Assembly (NCBI RefSeq): GCF_036711975.1
Contig: NC_091968.1
Span: 28,567,001 to 28,631,000, forward strand
Reading direction: 5' to 3'
Source: Onthophagus taurus
Lineage: Eukaryota > Arthropoda > Insecta > Coleoptera > Scarabaeidae
DNA: 64,000 nucleotides
Shown piece after piece: positions 56,700-64,000 of this stretch (positions are counted from its first letter, which is position 1; every line of letters starts with the position of its first letter). A program made the translations under genes and the position numbers. Under the pieces are notes generated by a model. That model was not told the origin of the DNA. It made no database searches and saw only the letters and a list, made by a program, of their open reading frames with translations.

Positions 56700-57966
56700 T
56701 ACAGCGCGATTTATTATCAAACTTTGACATATGATAGCTAATTCATCAATCGTCCTATTTTAATTATTTATGAAATTATAACACTTTAAAGTTTTCTGCA
56801 GCGAATTTATTAAAAGCCAGTAAAATCAAATATTCAACAAAAACAAAGTTGTCATTGTAATATGTCAGTTTGCTGTAAAGTTTAATTACTACATACAATA
56901 AGAAATTCAAAATGTACGCTTATAGCACTAAAGAGTATGCTGATATAATTTTCGTGTAATGTTTTTGCAATGGAAATGCTCGACAATCAGTACGAGAATA
57001 TCAAGAAAGATTTCCACAGCGTCATTTGCCATATTATTCAGTTTTTAGCGATTCTTTCAGAAGACTTCGAGAAACAGATCCTGCTTCAGCAAAAGCTATT
57101 CGACCGCATGTAATTAATTGATAATTCTTTCATCAGCACTCGAAGAATAGCACAAAACATATATGTAAGTCAAGTTCTTCATCCGTATCGTTCAAGATGA
57201 ACAGAATGTTCAAGCTTTACAGCCAGGAGACAGCAACATGTCCAAAATAATGACTTCATTTCAAATGTTCTCTGAACAGATGAATCATGTTTTACACGAG
57301 ATGGTATAAATAATTACCATAATGAAGATATCTGCATGCGATTTGACCAAGGAAATTTCCACAACGTTTCAGCATCAACGTTTGGGGTGGAATATTTAAC
57401 AACAATTTGCTAGGTTTGCATGTAACAATACACTTTTTGATTTACTTGAAGATATACCTCTTAATGCAATTCAAAATATGTGGTACCAGTACGATGGTGC
57501 CCCACCTTATCGCGGAAGAGTACTATTAAATCAATATTTTCCAAACAAGTGGATTGGTAATAATGGTCCATTTGCTTGGCCACCTAGATCCCCCGACCTT
57601 AATCCATTGGATTTCTACTTATGGGGTCAAATGAAACAAATTGTGTATCAAGTGGAAATTAACACACGAGAACAGTTATTAAATAGAATACAAATAGCTG
57701 CTACTGAAATAAGAAATCAACCAGACATTTTAATTCGGCTGAAGAACTCTTTAATTCGTCGTTGTGAAGCATATATTCTAGCAGAAGGAGGCTGTTTGAA
57801 TAATATTTGTAATATTTATGTGTTTTAAAAAAATGTAGCAGTTAATTATGATATAAAAATTAAAACTTTAAAGTGTTATAATTTCGTAAATAATTGAAAT
57901 AGGGCATTATGTTCATTAACATTTTTTTTTGTAATTGGATTAGCTATCATATGTATCACCCTGTAT
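56700..57966 (+). mobile_element. Second Tc1/mariner-like element, ~1.27 kb, decayed
   Basis: Inverted ends: left tacagcgcgatttattatca ... catatgatagctaattcatc, right ggattagctatcatatgtat then caccctgta. Inner pairing includes attatttatgaaattataac, actttaaagttttctg and their inverses near 57850-57895. TA flanks. It contains a transposase pseudogene on the plus strand. Confidence 0.85.
56930..57828 (+). pseudogene. Mariner-like (IS630-related) transposase pseudogene
   Basis: Broken frames read YQERFPQRHLPYYSVF (56998 onward), then SNVLWTDESCFTRDGINNYH (first catalytic Asp, near 57270-57310), and the 116-aa frame 57478-57828 with MWYQYDGAPPYRGR (second Asp) and PRSPDLNPLDFYLWGQMK (third). All three catalytic segments are recognisable but separated by stops and frameshifts. 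Same broad family as the element at 53656-55695, but a different lineage. Confidence 0.9.
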
Positions 57967-58224
57967 AACAATGCAAATGAACACTGTGTATAAGGATTCT
58001 CTGTTGGGTGCCTAATAAATCTTTAGGAGATTCAAAACTAAACGATTTCAAAGATATTTGACATTTTGCATGATACCTTTTTGGTATATCGGGAATTTCA
58101 TATAACTCGCAATATATGAATGCTGTAACCATATGTATACACTATTTCACATGAAATGCAATATAACTTAATAGTACAGGCATTGGGTAATTTTGCAAAG
58201 GAAAAGTTTTGCTTGGAAAAAGGT

Positions 58225-58657
58225 GACGTCGGTAGTGTTAGTTCTACTTTTCGTTCAATAAATATGTATCACAATCTAATGCTGAATAACAATTAAAACT
58301 AGAACTAACACTAGACCTAAAAACATTCGTGTTTAGCCGCACGTCTCTCAAGACGGCTAAACCCGAATGATTCTAGTTCTAGATTTTGTGTTAGTTCTAG
58401 TGGTAGTGCAAAACTAGAACTAACACGAGACCTAGAACTAGAAACATTCGAATTTAGCCGTCTTAAAAGACATTGGCTAAATCGAATGTTTCTAATTCTA
58501 GGCTTAGTGTTAGTTCTAGTTTTGCAATATCACTAAAACTAATACAAGACCTAAAACTAGAGGTTCTAGTTTTAGTTTAATAGCAATATACAACAATCTA
58601 GCCCTATCTAATGCCAACGTACTCTACTTAGCGCTGTCATTAGAACTAACACTAGAC
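58225..58657. repeat. Hairpin repeat cluster
   Basis: Well-preserved centre tttagccgcacgtctctcaa, gacggctaaacccgaatgat near 58335. A second unit has ccgtcttaaaagacattggc. The last 193 bp (58465-58657) recur exactly at 59236-59428. Confidence 0.92.
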
Positions 58658-59235
58658 TAACTAGACAAACTACGTATAAAATGTGTACACAAGATGAGGA
58701 AATGAAGAAAATATTACATAAAAACTACGTTAAAAGTAAATAAAACTTACCACGAAAGAAATTATCACAAAAAGATACAAATTTATGTGTCAATTTGACG
58801 TTTATGCTATAACTTAACGCTCATTAAACGTCAAGTGTCATTGTTGCCAACATAAATTATGGGTTTTAAAAGAAATAAATTCTTTTTATTTTTATAAATA
58901 AAATTGTAAATTAACGTAATTTGTTGAGGTTAAAAAACAAAATTAATCTTTATATTCATAAATAATCACGTTTTTATTTTATTTCTGTGAAAAATATCTT
59001 AAACTCAACCTAACCTAAAATAACGGTAACTGTCAATTTTTAATACAAATATTTTTTAAGATTTTTTTTGAGGTTATAAGACCCGTATTCTTTTCGCTTT
59101 GTTATGAATTAGATTATAATGTATCTATATAAAATAAACTAGACTCCTTGCACATAGCAATCGAATCACAAAAGATAGTGATTTAAAAGAAACTTGTCAA
59201 ACAAGAAACTGGAAAATCTAGGAAAACACCAGCAG
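58658..59235. repeat. 578-bp segment, copy B (near-identical to 63223-63799)
   Basis: From agacaaactacgtataaaat to caccagcagaaaa it matches 63223-63799 with about five substitutions (for example cacaaaaag/cacagaaag, cattaaacg/cattagacg, gttgaggtt/gttgagatt). It lies between exact 193-bp hairpin-repeat copies. It includes tgaggtta, aacctaacct and tgtcaatttttaa words like those near gene starts, and a 20-codon frame MCTQDEEMKKILHKNYVKSK. No transposase, inverted ends or tail were found. Confidence 0.9.
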
Positions 59236-59470
59236 AAAAGACATTGGCTAAATCGAATGTTTCTAATTCTAGGCTTAGTGTTAGTTCTAGTTTTGCAATA
59301 TCACTAAAACTAATACAAGACCTAAAACTAGAGGTTCTAGTTTTAGTTTAATAGCAATATACAACAATCTAGCCCTATCTAATGCCAACGTACTCTACTT
59401 AGCGCTGTCATTAGAACTAACACTAGACCTAGAACTAACTATATGCGGGTTTAGCTGTCTTAAAGAAATA
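59236..59470. repeat. Hairpin repeat, exact 193-bp second copy plus extension
   Basis: 59236-59428 is identical to 58465-58657. After it the repeat continues as ctagaactaactatatgcgg, a degenerate unit. Confidence 0.92.
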
Positions 59471-59499
59471 AAGCTCTTTAAGAAATCATTTTCATAACA

Positions 59500-59935
59500 A
59501 ATTACTAAAATACACAATGATATGTCATTAGATGTGAGATCGTCTGCAACCATTTACACATTTAAATGGAAATACTCAAGGAACACTCATTTGTCTGGCC
59601 TAGGATGAGATGTCGTAGTCTATCACATTCACATTTTCATCTTGTCGATGACAAGGACGACAACCTTTCTTTTTCTCTCCATTTCTTTATCATTTGGTTA
59701 GTGTTGAAGTATGTGTAGATATCTTGTATTAAGTTTTTGAATGCTGCTGTTTTCTTTTTGTTGCTATTGTTTTTATTTTCTTTTTTTGGTGTAGTTGAAA
59801 ACCGGTTTTTCACCGAACTGCGCCGTTTTTCCAGAAAGAATATGTTTTGTGATGAAAACTAATGTATCGATTTAATTTTTTTGTAGAATTTTTTCTTTCT
59901 CTTTCTGGAAAATAAATGCATTATTATTATAAAAA
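59500..59935 (+). mobile_element. LINE 3' end
   Basis: Non-coding tail-type sequence: T-rich region with ctttttttggtgtagttgaa, then ttctttctctttctggaaaa, aataaatgca and a ttattattataaaaa end, typical of non-LTR retrotransposon 3' ends with ATT-type tails. A partial hairpin repeat (cggctaaacacgaatgtttc) follows at 59941. Confidence 0.55.
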
Positions 59936-59984
59936 GACGTTCGGCTAAACACGAATGTTTCTAGTTCTAGTGATAGTGTGTCTT

Positions 59985-61555
59985 TAGACATGTATTAACA
60001 TGTTGCATTTTATGTGAGACAAAGTAAGTAAGCCCTAGTTTCTATGGAAATATATTTTTGTATATTGCATCTGAAGTGAAATTCACTGTATATGATCTCT
60101 CATTCAAGTGATGTTAAATGCACGATAATGCTTGATTTAGCAGATAGCTTGCGGCCGCAGCTTGTGGTCGATACCATATTGTTACTTGGTGGTATTCTAA
60201 TAAACTAGATCTTTATTAGAGTATTATACGTTTATCTTGCGAATAAGTTCACTTCATATTTGGATTCCAAACTCTCAACATTTTCATTACTATATCTACA
60301 TATTCTTCTAGTTTCATCACCAACCTCAATATTTTATTATAAAAGATGTTCCATAACCTTAACTCACTTTTCAAAAATGCCTAAATCTTTTATTGAACTG
60401 CCAAAGATGGATTTTCCGTATTTATGGTATTCACTGTATGATTTAACACCAAATTGATCGTAATATACGCGATCTCAACTTTTGGAGAGTATTTTAAACT
60501 TTGTGATTTGAGAATACAAAACATTGACTGTCAAATTTGTCTCCATTAACTATAAAGTGTGCATCATATCTCCTTATTCTTGGATCTACCGGTTGCCGTC
60601 GCATACTTTTGCAGAAACTTAAAAAGAATTAAACTTAAAAATTAGTTCGTTAATTCAGATAGTTAAAATATCCCTTAAAATCTTCTTTGCTTTATATAGA
60701 TAAAGCAAACTAAGTCCATCATCGGAAGTTGTTGAGGGTACATGATTGGTGTGTAGCGAACAAGCTGTTTAAATAACGTTTCGTTTCGTTTTGCTTGAGA
60801 TAGGTTGACGTCCAACATTCAGGCGTGTTCAGATTTCTAAGAACACTCCCACATTGCGCTTCGAGGATAATGTATTGAAACAAAAATGAAAAAAGGGTAC
60901 TTGCAGAATTGTACGTCATAAGTGCTGGATAAGAATACCTTTAATTATTCTATTTTTGTGCGTGGGGTATAGATTGTAGAGTTTATATTTTGCATATTAG
61001 TTTAAAATGTATAACAAATAATTATTTTATGTTTAAAAGCTTTCTGACAAGCTGTCGTAATGGATGCAGAAGATACTTGATGTTATTTATACTGATTTTA
61101 TTAATGCAGCGAAACTAACTTTGATGAAATCGTACTCCACTGACAGAGTTTGCTCTGTTCTTTTATAACAGATAGCAGTATTGTGGTTATTCCCCTGCAT
61201 TTAACGTCCCTAACATATCAAGTACTGCTTTCTTAAGTATTTATCTTACCTTCTGTATGGAGTTGAATATCCTTCGCAACTAGTTTTCTTCTAGGCGTTA
61301 ATACAATTAAAACGGATCATTTTTTATTTGTTATATCATTGAGAATCCATTAAAAATCGTTTCGCTAAAGTAGCTCCATTTCCAAACTAACAATCAATCT
61401 AAAACAAAAAGAAAACAATACCGATTATAATCTACCAGAACGAATCTTATAATACAAAAGTTGAGAGAACAGAAAATGAGTGATATCAATCCCGAAACGA
61501 TTGTAGTTCTCATATAAGAAAGAATCCAAGTCGGGTCATTAACGCTATGATTCCC
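59985..61555. other. Unique AT-rich sequence, no gene recognised
   Basis: Short open frames at 60260-60457 and 60719-60919 have no recognisable domain. No repeats of the main families were seen. Confidence 0.4.
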
Positions 61556-62700
61556 ATCAATCAGTTCTCCGGAGCTTTATTAATCATGGGATCCGCACGT
61601 GAGGACGTCAGGTGCGACCCCGGGCATTGTCCGCGGCACCCTCTCTGTCATTACGCTTTGTCTTTTGACAGATAGAGCTATCAGCGCCGACGAAGAGAAA
61701 CCCCTCGAAAACAAAGTGAAAAAAAAAATACATGTACCATACGAAAACTAAAACCAAAAGCGAACTTCTGGGAATCGAAAATCCTCCGCCGTCGGATAAT
61801 CACAACGTGTGCGATCGCAAAACTCGGCTCGCGTATCCGAAAACAAAACACCCAACGTCGCGACGTTCCCTTGTTATTTCAACCCCGGATTAAGTTCCAG
61901 GGGTGGATTCGAATTCGAACCCGATTACAAATTGAATGTTTCAAACAAATTGAACTTGCTATTTTTTTCCAAGTTAATGTTACCCGAAAAAAGATGATGA
62001 TATCTGCGATTTCCGTCCGGAGCTTCACATTAGGTCCCCCAAATGATACCTTGTGGTTGTTTTTGTCTTCATTTCTTTTTTGTTTCTTTTCTTGAGGGCG
62101 ATAACTCGATAACTCAACTTCCTCTTTGCGCCTTTTCGTCGTTTTTGAAATTAATTTCAATCCCCCCCTTTTCTTGAACAGGAGGGTTCTTGTAACCCGG
62201 TGTTATCACACGAAGCCCACCCTCTTTAAACCTCTTAATGGGTCGTGGCTTAGTAAGTTCGACAAGTCTTAGTGTGAGCTTATTGAAAACAAAGGGGGTA
62301 CTACATCATAATGTAACTAGGTGTATTAAGTATTAAGGGGTATTTTTTTATTTTACTTGGTAAATAAAAATTTGTTCAATTTGAATTGAGGAGATGGAAA
62401 AGTTAAACGCGTTTATACGAAAGCATGGAGACCCTTTTGAAGGTCGTCGGAGCATGTAAAAGCGGGCCTAATAAAATAACAGTAATCGTGCATTATAGGG
62501 TTGCACAAAAGGGCTGAATCGTCGTCGTTGCCTTCGTTTCGTCGTAGTCGTTCTCCCCCTTTAGGGAGGTCTCATCACGTAGGGGAATCAAGAATCGTAT
62601 TTCGGTGACACAATTTTCATCGTCCCTTTGAGCCGTGGGCGATTTTCTCTTCTATACGGTTTACACAAAATCTCCGTGTATCATCGGGACAAACAAACAA
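61556..62700. promoter_or_regulatory. GC-richer unique region, candidate regulatory DNA or noncoding exon
   Basis: Base composition changes sharply: gggatccgcacgtgaggacg, ggcattgtccgcggcaccct (61580-61650), cgacgttcccttgttatttc, caggagggttcttgtaaccc (62180-62200). Reading frames are short and without known domains. It could be a conserved block of the optix neighbourhood or an unrecognised UTR; the sequence alone does not settle it. Confidence 0.3.
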
Positions 62701-63222
62701 CGCGATCCTCTTCGACGAAATTATTTTGTCATCGCATAAATTTTTAATTTTAATTTGTCCGACTACAATACACACAGAATGTTAAATAAAGGGTCAATTC
62801 GAAAATTTAATCGGAACGAAAGAGCAACACCAAAGCCGTCCTAAGCCAATTGCGCAGCGATACAATACAAGCCTTCGGATTTAAAATTTATACACTCCGA
62901 CTTGCAACTTCCCTTTTCGAGTTTCCCCTCGCCCTCCATGATTAAGAATTTAAGGATTTTTGATGTTTGATTACTCGAGCAAATAAAATTCGTTTTAAAA
63001 AGGGAACTTGTGTTGTGACTCTCTTTCGTCGAGTCTTTTTCGAGGATATGTTTTAGAGGATGGATAGCGAAGTCGTCGTTTGGTAGGGCTTCGTGAATGG
63101 GAAAGACAGACGTCTTATCTCTTTCGCAGTGTTTGCAATCGTTTCGCGGGGATTTCATTGTTTCGACGGGACGATTGTTTCCGAAAGCAATCAAGTTTGA
63201 AGGAGTCTGGCAAACACTACTA

Positions 63223-63799
63223 AGACAAACTACGTATAAAATGTGTACACAAGATGAGGAAATGAAGAAAATATTACATAAAAACTACGTTAAAAGTAAA
63301 TAAAACTTACCACGAAAGAAATTATCACAGAAAGATACAAATTTATGTGTCAATTTGACGTTTATGCTATAACTTAACGCTCATTAGACGTCAAGTGTCA
63401 TTGTTGCCAACATAAATTATGGGTTTTAAAAGAAATAAATTCTTTTTATTTTTATAAATAAAATTGTAAATTAACGTAATTTGTTGAGATTAAAAAACAA
63501 AATTAATCTTTATATTTATAAATAATCACGTTTTTATTTTATTTCTGTGAAAAATATCTTAAACTCAACCTAACCTAAAATAACGGTAACTGTCAATTTT
63601 TAATACAAATATTTTTTAAGATTTTTTTTGAGGTTATAAGACCCGTATTCTTTTCGCTTTGTTATGAATTAGATTATAATGTATCTATATAAAATAAACT
63701 AGACTCCTTGCACATAGCAATCGAATCACGAAAGATAGTGATTTAAAAGAAACTTGTCAAACAAGAAACTGGAAAATCTAGGAAAACACCAGCAGAAAA
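63223..63799. repeat. 577-bp segment, copy B' (near-identical to 58658-59235)
   Basis: Same orientation as the other copy, 4.56 kb away. Here it is flanked by apparently unique DNA (gtctggcaaacactactaag on the left, tccagcatcaaatgtcgaaa on the right), so it may be the donor locus. Confidence 0.9.
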
Positions 63800-64000
63800 T
63801 CCAGCATCAAATGTCGAAAACTTAATCTTTTTCTTCTCTCAAATCGGGGCTGCATCGAAACACTCTTCGACTAATGTGTTGATGCAATCAGTTTGATCAA
63901 CTCGGCAAGCTCGGCGATGGAGTCACTAGGTGAAGTAAGAGAAATACAATAAAGAGTTTAAAAGCAAAAAATACCAAAGATATATACGAACTGTCCAAAA

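Noticed and set aside
62841-63194. 117-aa reverse frame with several cysteines
   Set aside because: No recognisable domain, no nearby supporting exon structure; kept out because evidence is only the open frame.

Overview
This window is AT-rich nuclear DNA from an animal with short GT-AG introns, multi-exon genes and a heavy load of transposons and satellites. The best fit is a holometabolous insect, plausibly a beetle. The evidence is a glorund-type hnRNP, an Optix (Six3/6) homeobox exon, insect-type Tc1/mariner, piggyBac and pogo relatives, and many TAACCTCA motifs near gene starts. The species assignment is inference.

Genes in order: transaldolase (minus, 1630-2705); hnRNP F/H (glorund) (plus, 3302-11415, six coding exons); pyrroline-5-carboxylate reductase (plus, 13538-15859, three exons); cytoplasmic cysteinyl-tRNA synthetase (minus, 15915-23269, four exons, one intron of 5.06 kb); DDX10/Dbp4 DEAD-box helicase (plus, 24267-26555, intronless); prefoldin subunit 2 (plus, 28726-29225); a leucine-rich-repeat type I membrane protein (minus, 30678-32101); and, after a 20-kb gene-free stretch, the first coding exon of optix (plus, 52459-53147), whose later exons are not found. 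The left 32 kb is a dense housekeeping neighbourhood: transaldolase and glorund are divergent, P5CR and CysRS converge with 55 bp between stop codons, and PFDN2 converges on the LRR gene. The right half looks like the regulatory landscape of a developmental gene: no other convincing gene, several GC-richer unique blocks, and many transposons.

Repeats: a ~180-bp tandem repeat (1-1500); a ~60-bp minisatellite (4600-5075); a ~172-175-bp satellite in glorund intron 1 and in a 6.5-kb array (33060-39590) that contains a recent 2.27-kb higher-order duplication; a dispersed hairpin-forming repeat built of CTAGAA-like hexamers (more than ten sites, plus a 3-kb tandem cluster at 47.6-50.8 kb); decayed LINE fragments; Tc1/mariner-like elements with long terminal inverted repeats; a deleted piggyBac; a broken pogo element; and several MITEs with readable target duplications.

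The most unusual signal is structural. At several loci, blocks rich in the hairpin repeat lie between long direct duplications (about 50-290 bp) of flanking unique sequence, and the second copy starts close after the hairpin repeat. One insert (58658-59235) lies between exact 193-bp repeats and has a ~99% identical copy at 63223-63799. This suggests insertions made with unusually long target duplications, some perhaps copied from nearby donor DNA.
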